From the NCBI RefSeq assembly GCF_011927765.1, contig NZ_JAATJG010000014.1:55724-119723 (forward strand): a DNA stretch of 64,000 nt. Reading direction: 5' to 3'. The notes beneath the pieces are model-generated. The model did not search any database and was not told the origin of the DNA. It saw only the letters and a list, made by a program, of their open reading frames with translations. Positions 1 to 7,609 of this stretch are shown here, one piece after another. Made by a program: the position numbers and the translations under genes. The DNA is from Wenyingzhuangia aestuarii. Lineage in GTDB: Bacteria > Bacteroidota > Bacteroidia > Flavobacteriales > Flavobacteriaceae. Each line of letters starts with the position of its first letter. Position 1 is the stretch's first letter.

Positions 1-5
1 TAAGT

Positions 6-653
6 ATGAAACCAACTACTTTTATTTTTGATATGGACGGAGTCATGATAGACTCTGAACCTTTTTGGCAACAAGCACAAATAAATGTTTTAGGAAACTT
101 AGGAGTTCCTATTACAGCTAAAGACTGTGAAACCTATACCATGGGAAAAAGAATAGATCATGTGGCAGAAACTTGGTATAATTTGTATGACTTAAGCAGC
201 TCTCCTATTGTTTTGGCAGACCAAATTTTAGATCAGGTAGTGTTTCAAATTCTAAAAAACGGAAACGCTATTAGGGGCTTAACAGAATTGTTGTCTTATC
301 TAAAAAAAGAAAAATATAAAATAGGCTTAGCTACTTCTTCTAGTTGGAAAGTGATTGATGCTGTTTTGCAACGATTAAATGTTGCTTCTTACTTTGATCA
401 AATTTGTAGTGCCGATGATGAAGTGTACGGAAAACCCAATCCGGCAGTGTATTTACAAGCGATGAAACAATTAAACTCCCAACCCGAAGAATGTATTATT
501 TTAGAAGATTCGGTAACAGGAATGATTGCCGCTAAAGCTTCTATGGCATATACCATTGTATTAACCAACAATAGTAAAGCTCCCAAATTTGCTATTGCCG
601 ATGCTAGATGCGCTAGTTTGATTGGTGTTATAGACCAGCTACAAAAGCTATAA
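6..653 (+). CDS. HAD-family hydrolase, sugar-phosphate phosphatase/beta-phosphoglucomutase-like
   Basis: A 215-residue haloacid dehalogenase-like phosphatase, probably cytosolic and acting on a phosphorylated sugar such as 2-deoxyglucose-6-P or a hexitol-P. Motif I is FDMDGVMIDSEP with the nucleophile D9 and acid/base D11, motif II is TSSS around residues 110-113, motif III is the Lys in YGKPNP (K143), and motif IV is LEDS (E167, D168). The alpha-helical cap lies between motifs I and II, as in subfamily IA. Length and motifs fit HxpB/YniC-type enzymes. The exact substrate cannot be read from the sequence. It is convergent with the EF-hand gene, and the two share the hairpin at 659-691. Confidence 0.9.
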   Translation: MKPTTFIFDMDGVMIDSEPFWQQAQINVLGNLGVPITAKDCETYTMGKRIDHVAETWYNLYDLSSSPIVLADQILDQVVFQILKNGNAIRGLTELLSYLKKEKYKIGLATSSSWKVIDAVLQRLNVASYFDQICSADDEVYGKPNPAVYLQAMKQLNSQPEECIILEDSVTGMIAAKASMAYTIVLTNNSKAPKFAIADARCASLIGVIDQLQKL

Positions 654-658
654 AAAAC

Positions 659-691
659 AAAAGCCCCTTGTAAGTTTACAAGGGGCTTTTT
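659..691. terminator. bidirectional Rho-independent terminator
   Basis: A perfect stem AAAAGCCCCTTGTAA / TTACAAGGGGCTTTT with a 2-nt loop, flanked by A and T runs on the two sides. It lies between convergent genes and can terminate both. Confidence 0.9.
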
Positions 692-709
692 AGGGTTTTA
701 AATTAGAGA

Positions 710-1066
710 TTATTCCTCTCCACCATCATTGTCTTCGTTGTCTGTATCTTCGTTATGGTTGTGAGCAGGTTTTTCTTTTTTAGCTTTTCCTTCTCCCTTA
801 CCTTTTCCTTTCCCTTTCTTGTTCATTGCATTTGTTAACTCTTCTAAAGTAATAACACCATCACCACTAGCATCAATTTTATCAAATCTGTTTAAGATTT
901 TTTTACCTTCTAATTCTTCTTTAGTTACTTTTCCATCTTTGTTCTTATCAAAATTCTTGAACATTTTTTCTGGAGATGGTTTTGGTTTTGCTTCTTGTGC
1001 AAAAGAACCTACGGTAGCAAATAAACAAATTGCTGATGCGATCACTGTAATTTTTTGAGATTTCAT
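710..1066 (-). CDS. secreted EF-hand protein
   Basis: A 118-residue exported protein with a Sec signal peptide at about residues 1-23 (cleavage near SFAQ/EA). It has two canonical EF-hand loops: D40-x-N42-x-D44-G45 with E51, and D65-x-S67-x-D69-G70 with E76. A Lys/Gly tract (about residues 83-98) is followed by a His/Asp/Glu-rich tail (about 100-118). The pair of EF-hands predicts Ca2+ binding, and the acidic tail may bind further cations. It is monocistronic, and its real function is unknown. Confidence 0.85.
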   Translation of the reverse strand: MKSQKITVIASAICLFATVGSFAQEAKPKPSPEKMFKNFDKNKDGKVTKEELEGKKILNRFDKIDASGDGVITLEELTNAMNKKGKGKGKGEGKAKKEKPAHNHNEDTDNEDNDGGEE

Positions 1067-1337
1067 TTTTCTTAATGTTTTTTAATTTTATTGTAATTAT
1101 TTCTTTTATACGGTTCAATCTTCTAGATATATATACTTCATCACCTAATTTTTTATATATCTATGAATTGAATCTAAGCTAAGACCTCCTTTTATAATTA
1201 TGGTTTAATCAGCTAACATAAAAAAACTTCTTTTTTTATGATTATTTTCAAAAACACACCTAATCTACTGTAAGTCAATAGTTAATATTTACTAATGATT
1301 TGCATTTCTTATTAAATTTTAGAAGTATTAGTAAATA
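1067..1337. other. intergenic region between divergent EF-hand and TetR genes
   Basis: AT-rich divergent spacer that should hold the EF-hand gene promoter. I see one small inverted repeat, CATAAAAAAA-cttc-TTTTTTTATG, near 1219-1242, which could be a weak terminator or just A/T tracts. No ORF or RNA gene is recognisable. Confidence 0.4.
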
Positions 1338-1370
1338 AATGAACGTTCATTCATTTATTTACTATCTTTG
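1338..1370 (+). promoter_or_regulatory. TetR operator palindrome overlapping a Bacteroidota promoter
   Basis: A perfect 14-bp palindrome AATGAACGTTCATT (1338-1351) sits inside a longer imperfect dyad of ATAAAT/ATTTAT half-sites. It lies directly upstream of a Bacteroidota -7 element TATCTTTG (1363-1370). The position between the -33 and -7 regions, 22 bp before the TetR start codon, is the classic arrangement for autorepression. Operator assignment is inference; the palindrome and promoter element are seen directly. Confidence 0.75.
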
Positions 1371-1391
1371 TATTGTAATACCAAAGAGATC

Positions 1392-1982
1392 ATGAAAGAA
1401 TTAAGCAAAAGTGAAGTAAAAAGAGAAGCCCTTATTAAGGCAACCATTAGTTTGGTGATTAATAATGGTTTTCATGCCACTTCTATGTCTAAAATAGCCA
1501 AAACAGCAGGAATCTCTCCTGGTACTATTTATTTGTATTATGAAAACAAGCAGGATTTAATTAACAAGGTGTATTTACATGTGAAAGAAAACTTTACCAC
1601 TTATGTATTTAAAGGTTATCATGAATCTGTACCTGTAGAAAAAGGATTTAAAATTATTTGGCATCAAATAGCAGACTTTAGGTTAAAGTTTGTAGAAGAG
1701 GCATTGTTTTTGTCTCATTGTGACAATACTCCTATTATTGATGAAGAAAGTAGAAAAGAAGGAATAAAACACATTCAGCCTTTGTTGGCTTTATGGGAAA
1801 AAGGACAAGAATTAGGTATTATTAAAAAAGCCTGTCCTTATATATTATACGCATATACCGTGTATCCTATGGCTTTTTTAACCAATGCACAGCAAAGAGA
1901 CGAATATCATTTAACAGAAGAAAATAGAGCGCTAGCCTATCAAATGTCATGGGATAGCATTAAAATAAACACAAACAAATAA
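1392..1982 (+). CDS. TetR/AcrR family transcriptional regulator
   Basis: A 196-residue one-component repressor. The N-terminal TetR DNA-binding domain has the HTH SMSKIAKTAGISPGTIYLYY at about residues 31-50; the C-terminal helical ligand domain is divergent. I chose ATG 1392 rather than the upstream TTG at 1368, because that TTG overlaps the -7 element TATCTTTG and the conserved domain begins just after 1392. It heads an operon with a nitroreductase (16-bp gap) and a YqhD-like dehydrogenase (49-bp gap), so it probably senses an electrophile or aldehyde and represses all three through the palindrome at 1338-1351. Confidence 0.9.
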   Translation: MKELSKSEVKREALIKATISLVINNGFHATSMSKIAKTAGISPGTIYLYYENKQDLINKVYLHVKENFTTYVFKGYHESVPVEKGFKIIWHQIADFRLKFVEEALFLSHCDNTPIIDEESRKEGIKHIQPLLALWEKGQELGIIKKACPYILYAYTVYPMAFLTNAQQRDEYHLTEENRALAYQMSWDSIKINTNK

Positions 1983-1998
1983 AACAAATAAAAGAAAT

Positions 1999-2631
1999 AT
2001 GGAATTATTAGACAAGTTAAACTGGAGATACGCAACCAAAGCGATGAACGGAGAAAGCGTAGCTGAGGAAAAAGTAGCTAAAATTATAGAAGCCGCAAGA
2101 TTGGCTCCAACCTCTAGTGGGTTACAGCCTTTTGAAATTATTGTGGTTAAAAATAAAGAGTTAAAAGAAAAGATTAAAGCGGTAGGATGGAATCAATCTG
2201 TAATTACAGACTGCTCTCACCTATTAGTTTTTGCTGCTTGGGATACTTATACAGAGGATAGAATTAATTATATGTTTGATTTGACCAATGAAATTCGTGG
2301 ATTTAAAAACGAAGGATGGGAAAATTACAGACAAATGTTATTAGGAGCTTATCCTCAAAAAGATGCTGAAGAAAACTTTAACCACGCTGCAAGACAAGCA
2401 TATATTGCTTTTGGAATGGCTATTGCTGCTGCTGCTTTTGAAGGGGTAGATGCAACTCCTATAGAAGGTTTTGATCCTGCTTCTGTTGATGAAATTTTAG
2501 ATTTAAAATCCAAAGGATTAAGAAGTGCCATTTTATTACCTCTTGGATATAGAAATGCAGAAAATGATTGGTTAGAACCTTTAGTAAAAGTTAGAAAAAG
2601 TACAGAAGACCTTGTAACTGTTATGGAGTAA
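1999..2631 (+). CDS. NAD(P)H-dependent oxidoreductase, nitroreductase family
   Basis: A 210-residue FMN-dependent nitroreductase of the NfsB type. The family hallmarks are an N-terminal RYATKAM segment that contacts FMN phosphate, EAARLAPTSSGLQPFEIIVV (about residues 30-49), and the C-terminal glycine/leucine-rich ILLPLGYRN segment. Such enzymes reduce nitro, quinone or enal substrates with NAD(P)H. It lies between a TetR repressor and an aldehyde reductase, which suggests a role in detoxifying reactive electrophiles. A distant paralogue is at 58315-58914. Confidence 0.9.
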   Translation: MELLDKLNWRYATKAMNGESVAEEKVAKIIEAARLAPTSSGLQPFEIIVVKNKELKEKIKAVGWNQSVITDCSHLLVFAAWDTYTEDRINYMFDLTNEIRGFKNEGWENYRQMLLGAYPQKDAEENFNHAARQAYIAFGMAIAAAAFEGVDATPIEGFDPASVDEILDLKSKGLRSAILLPLGYRNAENDWLEPLVKVRKSTEDLVTVME

Positions 2632-2680
2632 GTTTTACAAGCCCTATAGATAGCATTACAAATTTCTAAATTAGAAGAAC

Positions 2681-3841
2681 ATGAACAATTTTGAATACCA
2701 AAATCCAACCAAAATATTGTTTGGAAAAAATCAAATAGAAAACTTATCCAAAGAAATCCCAAGTAACACTAAAGTTTTAATGTTATATGGAGGTGGAAGT
2801 ATTAAAAAGAATGGAATTTACGAGCAGGTTTTAAATGCATTAGAAGGTTTTGAGGTTGTTGAGTTTGGTGGGATTCCTGCCAATCCAGAATATGCTGTTT
2901 TAATGGAGGCCTTAGAGCTTATTAAAAAAGAAAATATTGGTTTCTTATTAGCTGTAGGTGGTGGTTCTGTTATTGATGGAACTAAGTTTTTAGCTTCTGC
3001 TGCGTTGTTTAAAGGAGAAACCCCTTGGGATATTTTAACTCAAAACATTAGAACTACCAAAGGAATGCCTTTTGGAACGGTATTAACCTTGCCTGCTACG
3101 GGATCTGAAATGAATTCTGGAGCTGTAATTACAAGACAAGAAACCAAGGAAAAACTAGCCATGGGTGGACCTGGTTTGTTTCCACAATTTTCTGTTTTAG
3201 ACCCTACAGTTATTCAGTCTATTCCTGAAAGACAATTGGCCAATGGTATTACCGATGCTTTTACCCATGTTTTAGAACAATACATGACCTACCCTATTGA
3301 TGCTTTGTTGCAAGATAGAATTTCAGAAAGTATTTTACAGACCTTAATTGAAATTGCTCCAAAAATTATAAAAGATCCTAGCAACTATAAGGCTGCTTCC
3401 GATTTTATGTGGAGTTGTACCATGGCTCTAAACGGATTGATTCAAAAAGGAGTTCCTACCGATTGGCTTGTACATGCTATTGGTCATGAATTAACAGCTT
3501 TGTATGGTATTGATCATGCAAGAACTTTAGCGGTGATTGCTCCAAGTCATTACAAATATAATTTTGAAGCTAAAAAAGAAAAATTAGCGCAATATGCAGC
3601 ACGTGTTTGGAACATAACCGAAGGTTCTGTAGAAGAAAAAGCTCAAGAAGCCATTGTTAAAACTGAATTGTTTTTTAACAGTTTAGGTATTAATACTAAA
3701 TTGTCTGATTACACAAAAGACTATCAAGGTACAGCAGAAGAAATTGCTAAAAGATTTACTGCTAGAGGCTGGAATGGTTTGGGTGAGCATAAAAACTTAA
3801 CTCCTACCGATGTTGAAAAAATAGTAAAGATGTCTTACTAG
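2681..3841 (+). CDS. iron-containing alcohol dehydrogenase, YqhD-like NADPH aldehyde reductase
   Basis: A 386-residue group III metal-dependent alcohol dehydrogenase. The nucleotide-binding glycine motifs are GGGS at 37-40 and GGGS at 93-96. The metal ligands are spaced as in E. coli YqhD: D192, H196, H265 and H279. YqhD-type enzymes reduce aldehydes, including lipid-peroxidation products, to alcohols with NADPH. It is the last gene of the TetR operon and is followed by a hairpin terminator at 3860-3894. The YqhD/BDH group is well supported; the physiological substrate is inference. Confidence 0.92.
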   Translation: MNNFEYQNPTKILFGKNQIENLSKEIPSNTKVLMLYGGGSIKKNGIYEQVLNALEGFEVVEFGGIPANPEYAVLMEALELIKKENIGFLLAVGGGSVIDGTKFLASAALFKGETPWDILTQNIRTTKGMPFGTVLTLPATGSEMNSGAVITRQETKEKLAMGGPGLFPQFSVLDPTVIQSIPERQLANGITDAFTHVLEQYMTYPIDALLQDRISESILQTLIEIAPKIIKDPSNYKAASDFMWSCTMALNGLIQKGVPTDWLVHAIGHELTALYGIDHARTLAVIAPSHYKYNFEAKKEKLAQYAARVWNITEGSVEEKAQEAIVKTELFFNSLGINTKLSDYTKDYQGTAEEIAKRFTARGWNGLGEHKNLTPTDVEKIVKMSY

Positions 3842-3859
3842 TTATAAAAATATTAGAAT

Positions 3860-3894
3860 AAAAAATCCAGTAATTTAGTTTACTGGATTTTTTT
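3860..3894 (+). terminator. Rho-independent terminator after the yqhD-like gene
   Basis: Stem AAAATCCAGTAA / TTACTGGATTTT followed by a T run, 20 bp after the stop codon. Confidence 0.85.
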
Positions 3895-3950
3895 ATTTGT
3901 ATTTAATTTTAAGAAGGTTCTTAATCTTAATACAAAATCTTTTTAGTCTC

Positions 3951-4570
3951 CTTAAACACTGTGCTTCAAGACTTCGCTCGAAGACCGTATAGTAAGATAT
4001 TCAAACAGCAATAAGGGCGTTCGAGTAGCCTGTGCTGAGTTACACCGAAGTAGAGTCGAGAACAAAAATATTTCTTGTTATAGTAACCTTTAATTGTACC
4101 TAAACACTGTGCTTCTCGACTTCGCTCGAAGACCGTATGTTAATAGCAAATCATTCGAAGCGTGTTCGAGCAAAGGCATCCTCAGAGGGTGTTCGAGCTC
4201 ATTCGAGAACTGGAAGATCTCTTGTTTTAGAAACCTTTAATTATACCTAAACATTATGCTTCTCGACTTCGCTCGAAGACCGTATATATTACACTACAAA
4301 GCCACAAAGGGTGTTCGAGTAGCTTGTACTGAGTTACACCGAAGTATAGTCGAGAACTGGAATATTTCTTAATTATAGTAACCTTTAATTGTACATAAAC
4401 ATTCTACTTCTCGACTTCGCTCGAAGACCGTATGTTAATAGCAAATCATTCGAAGCGTGTTCGAGCAAAGGCATCCCTAAAGGGTGTTCGAGCGCAGTCG
4501 AGAACTGAAATATCTCTTGTTATAAGAAACCTTTAATCACACCTAAACATTATGCTTCTCGACTTCGCTC
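3951..4570. repeat. REP-like palindromic repeat array, segment A-left
   Basis: About five copies of a composite unit. Each combines CTTCTCGACTTCGCTCGAAG followed by ACCGTAT, an AT-rich spacer, and GGGTGTTCGAGCGCAGTCGAGAAC in the opposite sense. The core TTCGAGCGNAGTCGAGAA is an imperfect palindrome. A longer variant has an insert that contains GTACTGAGTTACACCGAAG. Between the inward-facing copies lies a conserved spacer with GTTATAG and CCTTTAAT. Nothing in it codes for protein. It is interrupted at 4570 by the IS110 element and resumes at 5775. Confidence 0.9.
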
Positions 4571-4599
4571 CTTTAGATTAGTAAAGTGTATTTTTTTTA

Positions 4600-4765
4600 A
4601 ATTTAGAAAAGAGAAAAAGAAGTTTAAGTAAACTATGACATCCGCTCTGAGACTCCAATCTCGTGTCTTGATTTAGACTTAAACTTCTTATTCATCAAAA
4701 ACTCAAATAGAAATTCGGGAGGTAGAGCCCATTATTAAGGAGTTAAGTAATTGATGATTTTTCTC
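4600..4765 (+). ncRNA. predicted IS110 bridge RNA (seekRNA)
   Basis: The noncoding leader folds into two stem-internal loop-stem units. Loop 1: 13-bp perfect stem 4617-4629/4677-4689, inner stem GAGA 4649-4652/TCTC 4659-4662. Its left strand carries CGCTC (4643-4647), identical to the left target flank, and its right strand carries GTCTTGA (4665-4671), partly complementary to the right flank. Loop 2: stem CATCAA 4693-4698/TTGATG 4751-4756 plus AACTC 4700-4704/GAGTT 4740-4744, inner stem GGG 4717-4719/CCC 4728-4730. Its left strand has ATAGAAAT (4707-4714), identical to the element's right end at 5766-5773. Its right strand has AAGGAG (4737-4742), complementary to CTCCTT at the left end (4568-4573). 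Loop 1 is therefore target-binding and loop 2 donor-binding. RNA ends are approximate. Confidence 0.72.
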
Positions 4766-4791
4766 ATTTCACTTCACTTAAACGCTAATTT

Positions 4792-5769
4792 ATGCAAAAC
4801 ATCATTATCGGTATTGATATCAGTAGTAAAACTTTAGATATCTGTTTAAAACAAGAAAAGCTAATTGAATATTACAAAATAGAAAATACTCAAAAGAGCA
4901 TTAGAAAATTCTTCAAGTCTTATCAAGAAGAGAAGTTAATTGTTGCTATGGAGAATACAGGGAGATATAATTGGGAATTATATGATGTATTACCAGAGTT
5001 TAATTTTACTGTTTTTGTTATTAATCCACTACATCTGTCTAAAAGTCAAGGTTTAGTTAGAGGTAAAAATGACAAAGAAGATTCTTATCGAATTACGCTA
5101 TTTACAGAAAAGAATAAAGAGGATCTATCTCCTTGGATGCCTAGCTCACTAGCTATTAGAAAAATTAAAGTTTTAATGACCGAACGAAATGCTAGGATTA
5201 AAACTAAAAGAAGATTAATCAAACAAAAAAATGATTATAAGAAAATGAGGACTTTAGGATTGACACAAAGCCTTACTAATTGGAATTTACAGCAAATACA
5301 TCAGTTAGATAAACAAATTAAAAAAATAGAAGAGTTGATTCAACAGACAATTGACTTAGAACCTGAGCTTAAAAAACAACAAAAACTAATGCTTAGTGTA
5401 CCGGGTGTAGGAAAAGTTGTGAGCTGGACTATGATTGCCAAAACAGAAGGTTTTAAAAAAATTACAAACCCAAGGAAAATGGCTTGTTATTCTGGTGTAG
5501 TGCCTTTTGAATATCAATCAGGAACTTCAGTTTATAGGAAGCCTAGAGTCTCTATGTTTGCAGACAAACAAATGAAATCTATATTACATCTTGCTGCAAT
5601 GAGTGCGATTCGTTTGGAAAACGACTTACAAGTGTATTATCGCAGAAAAGTAAAACAAGGCAAAAATAAGATGGCTGTTTTGAATGCTGTCAGAAACAAA
5701 ATTATACACCTCATTTTTGCTATTATAAAATCTGAAAATTTATATCAAAATCGTTTGGTAACGTCATAG
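4792..5769 (+). CDS. IS110-family DEDD transposase (recombinase)
   Basis: A 325-residue recombinase. The N-terminal RuvC-like DEDD domain shows D9 (GIDIS), E54 (AMENTG), D94 and D97 (GKNDKEDSYR). A coiled-coil-rich middle (about 125-190) is followed by the IS116/IS110/IS902 C-terminal domain with SVPGVGKVVSWTM and the catalytic-serine region FEYQSG (S243 is the likely nucleophile). Full length with all catalytic residues present, so probably active. IS110 enzymes excise the element as a circle and reinsert it using a bridge RNA; the predicted RNA lies immediately upstream. The stop codon overlaps the donor-end sequence ATAGAAAT. Confidence 0.95.
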   Translation: MQNIIIGIDISSKTLDICLKQEKLIEYYKIENTQKSIRKFFKSYQEEKLIVAMENTGRYNWELYDVLPEFNFTVFVINPLHLSKSQGLVRGKNDKEDSYRITLFTEKNKEDLSPWMPSSLAIRKIKVLMTERNARIKTKRRLIKQKNDYKKMRTLGLTQSLTNWNLQQIHQLDKQIKKIEELIQQTIDLEPELKKQQKLMLSVPGVGKVVSWTMIAKTEGFKKITNPRKMACYSGVVPFEYQSGTSVYRKPRVSMFADKQMKSILHLAAMSAIRLENDLQVYYRRKVKQGKNKMAVLNAVRNKIIHLIFAIIKSENLYQNRLVTS

Positions 5770-5774
5770 AAATC

Positions 5775-6262
5775 GATGACCGTATGTTAATAGCAAATCA
5801 TTCGAAGCGTGTTCGAGCAAAGGCATCCCCAGAGGGTGTTCGAGCGCAGTCGAGAACTGAAATATCTTTTGTTATAGCAACTTTTAATCACACTTAAACA
5901 CTGTGCTTCTCGACTGCGCTCGAAGACCGTAGGGTAACACCACACCCCTAAAGGGTGTTCGAGCGGAGTCGAGAACTGGGATGTTTTTTGTTATAAACAA
6001 ACCTATCACTCAAAGGGTGTTCGAGTAGCTTGTACTAAGCGGAGACGAAGTAGAGTCGAGAATACATTATAAAAGCATCCCTAAAGGGTGTTCGAGTAGC
6101 TTGTACTGAGTTACACCGAAGTAGAGCCAACAATATATTATCATACATCCCTAAAGGGTGTTCGAGCGCAGTCGAGAACAAAAATATTTCTTGTTATAGT
6201 AACCTTTAATTGTACCTAAACACTCTACTTCTCGACTTCGCTCGAAGACCAAATAGTAAGAT
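5775..6262. repeat. REP-like palindromic repeat array, segment A-right
   Basis: Continuation of the array interrupted by the IS110 element. It begins in mid-unit with GATGACCGTATG and contains about six GGGTGTTCGAG...GTCGAGAA copies and two CTTCTCGACT-type copies. Both the short and the long forms of the palindrome occur. It ends near 6262, followed by unrelated single-copy sequence. Confidence 0.88.
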
Positions 6263-6532
6263 ATTCAAACAGAACTAAGTACTCCCCTAGTGTGCTCCCT
6301 ATTTGTTCCCAAAAAAATGAATTTTTAAAAAATACAGCCTAAGCTCACCCGAAGGATTCCCGAACAAGACCCGAACAAAACCCCCTAAAAATCCAGTTTT
6401 TGGGTCTCTGTAAATCACAGTAGGTCTTTAGAGGTCTCAAAAGGTCTCAACATCTTATTCAAGATCAAGACTGTTCAATAAGTATTACTTTAGGTTGCTA
6501 CGTTTCAGTAGGTGTCAGTTTGTGTCAAACAA
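6263..6532 (+). other. non-coding leader region upstream of the DUF6266 gene
   Basis: No ORF. The stretch is less AT-rich than its surroundings. It has a short direct repeat CCCGAACAA (twice near 6359-6378), an A5/T5 hairpin around CCCTAAAAAtccagTTTTTGGG (about 6383-6404), a small hairpin CTGT/ACAG (6408-6420), and three AGGTCT copies between about 6420 and 6450. It could be a structured leader or remnant of a mobile boundary. No known RNA family was recognised. Confidence 0.4.
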
Positions 6533-6563
6533 TTGTTTAGTAGTGTTTTAGCTTTTATGTTTG
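6533..6563 (+). promoter_or_regulatory. Bacteroidota-type promoter of the DUF6266 gene
   Basis: TTG (6533-6535), a 20-nt spacer, then TATGTTTG (6556-6563), matching the TTG-N(17-23)-TAnnTTTG consensus. It lies 29 bp upstream of the ATG at 6593. Confidence 0.6.
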
Positions 6564-6592
6564 TAGTCTATTAACCAATAAAAAATAAAATT

Positions 6593-7234
6593 ATGGCTAC
6601 ATTTGAAAAAGGTATTCTTGGTGGATTTTCTGGTAAAGTTGGTAACGTAGTAGGTAGCAGATGGCGTGGTAAAAACGTAATGCGTAGTTTGCCACAACGT
6701 GGTACCTATACTCCTACAGAAAAACAAGAAGAACAACGCGAAAAATTTAAAATTGTGATTGCTTTTTTAAGTCCCATTATGGAACTTTTAAATATGTATT
6801 TTGGAAGTCCACAAGGCGATCGATCTCGTTCTAATTTGGCTACTTCTTATCATCTTAAAAATGCAGTCATCAGCAGTCCCACAGGTATGGTGATGGATTA
6901 TGCCAAAGTACTTATTAGTAAAGGCGATTTAAGAGGTTTAGACTCTGGAACTTTAGCAGCAGGGGCTACACAAACACTTGTTTTTGGCTGGCAAGACAAT
7001 AGCGGACAAGGAAAAGCTGCTGCTACTGATGCTTTAATGGTGGTGGTTTATGCTCCCGATTTAAATTTGTTTTACAGCAATGTATCGGTTGCTACTCGTG
7101 ATGCTACCACAGCCACAGTTACACTACCCGAATATATGGCTGGTTTTGAGGTACAAGTTTGGGCTTCTTTTAGCAAACCCAACACTAACTATGCAGCTAT
7201 CAGTACCTACATGGGTGCTATTACAGTACTGTAA
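6593..7234 (+). CDS. DUF6266 family protein
   Basis: A 213-residue protein. The N-terminus, FEKGILGGFSGKVGNVVGSRWRGKNVMRSLP (residues about 4-34), is the signature of DUF6266, a family found in Bacteroidota and often present in accessory regions. A helical stretch (about 40-75) is followed by a probable beta-rich half that ends VWASFSKPNTNYAAISTYMG. No signal peptide. Function is unknown; the glycine-rich start and Ig-like second half recall small phage-type structural proteins, but that is speculation. It has its own promoter and a terminator at 7300-7325. Confidence 0.75.
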   Translation: MATFEKGILGGFSGKVGNVVGSRWRGKNVMRSLPQRGTYTPTEKQEEQREKFKIVIAFLSPIMELLNMYFGSPQGDRSRSNLATSYHLKNAVISSPTGMVMDYAKVLISKGDLRGLDSGTLAAGATQTLVFGWQDNSGQGKAAATDALMVVVYAPDLNLFYSNVSVATRDATTATVTLPEYMAGFEVQVWASFSKPNTNYAAISTYMGAITVL

Positions 7235-7299
7235 AAACAAAGCTGTGTAAAACATTAAATACATAGATCCTTTAAAATGTGTTAGTTTGTAACCTAAAG

Positions 7300-7325
7300 A
7301 GTGTTATAGGCTAACACTTTTTTTT
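7300..7325 (+). terminator. Rho-independent terminator
   Basis: Perfect 7-bp stem AGTGTTA / TAACACT with a 5-nt loop and a T run, 66 bp after the DUF6266 stop codon. An outer copy GTGTTAG/CTAACAC can form an alternative larger hairpin. Confidence 0.8.
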
Positions 7326-7384
7326 AAGTATATAGGGAAGGTATTTATTTAAAAAGCAATTTCTTATGGAGTACTGCCTGCCTC

Positions 7385-7609
7385 CTATTGAATATTGCTA
7401 AGGGATTTTTGTAAAAACAACTTATTTAATAAGTGTTTGGGATACATGGGAATACGACCTAATTTAAAACTAGGAATCTGATGGTGTTTTCGCAATCGGT
7501 AAATGGTACTACGACTCACTTTTAAATAGTCCATAGCACCTTCGGTGGTTAACCATACCTCATTTTCAAATAAACGGGCATCAAATTCTAAATGCTTGTG
7601 TTTTAACAA
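7385..7609 (-). CDS. helix-turn-helix, excisionase-like DNA-binding protein
   Basis: A 74-residue protein with a MerR/excisionase-type (HTH_17) domain: VWLTTEGAMDYLKVSRSTIYRLRKHHQIPSFKLGRIPMYPKHLLNKLF (written here as consecutive HTH, wing and helix segments, about residues 18-66).  Bacteroidota mobile elements commonly carry such proteins as recombination directionality factors or repressors, but no integrase lies near. It is convergent with the DUF6266 gene. Inverted repeats upstream (7740-7764) could be its operator. It is an orphan and its target is unknown. Confidence 0.75.
   Translation of the reverse strand: MLKHKHLEFDARLFENEVWLTTEGAMDYLKVSRSTIYRLRKHHQIPSFKLGRIPMYPKHLLNKLFLQKSLSNIQ

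Larger units (their letters stand above)
4569..5774 (+). mobile_element. complete IS110-family insertion sequence inserted in a palindromic repeat
   Basis: A 1.2-kb element with a single DEDD transposase gene. The left junction is ...CTTCGCTC|CTTTAGATTA at 4570/4571 and the right junction is ...ATAGAAATC|GATGACCG at 5774/5775. The flanking repeat continues across the element as in intact copies (CTTCGCTCGAAGACCGTA). A TC dinucleotide occurs at both ends (4569-4570, 5773-5774) and is the likely core. There are no terminal inverted repeats and no multi-base target duplication, as expected for IS110. The long 5' noncoding part and the CDS ending 5 bp before the right edge fit the IS110 group rather than IS1111. 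Confidence 0.85.

Noticed and set aside
398..586. Minus-strand ORF inside the HAD phosphatase gene
   Set aside because: It is a shadow of a gene whose catalytic motifs are all intact.
1368..1391. Upstream TTG start for the TetR gene
   Set aside because: The TTG is part of the predicted -7 promoter element TATCTTTG; the ATG at 1392 precedes the conserved HTH domain.
4569..5774. IS flanked by target-site duplication of several bases
   Set aside because: Flanks show only a TC dinucleotide in common, consistent with IS110 core recombination rather than staggered DDE-type insertion.
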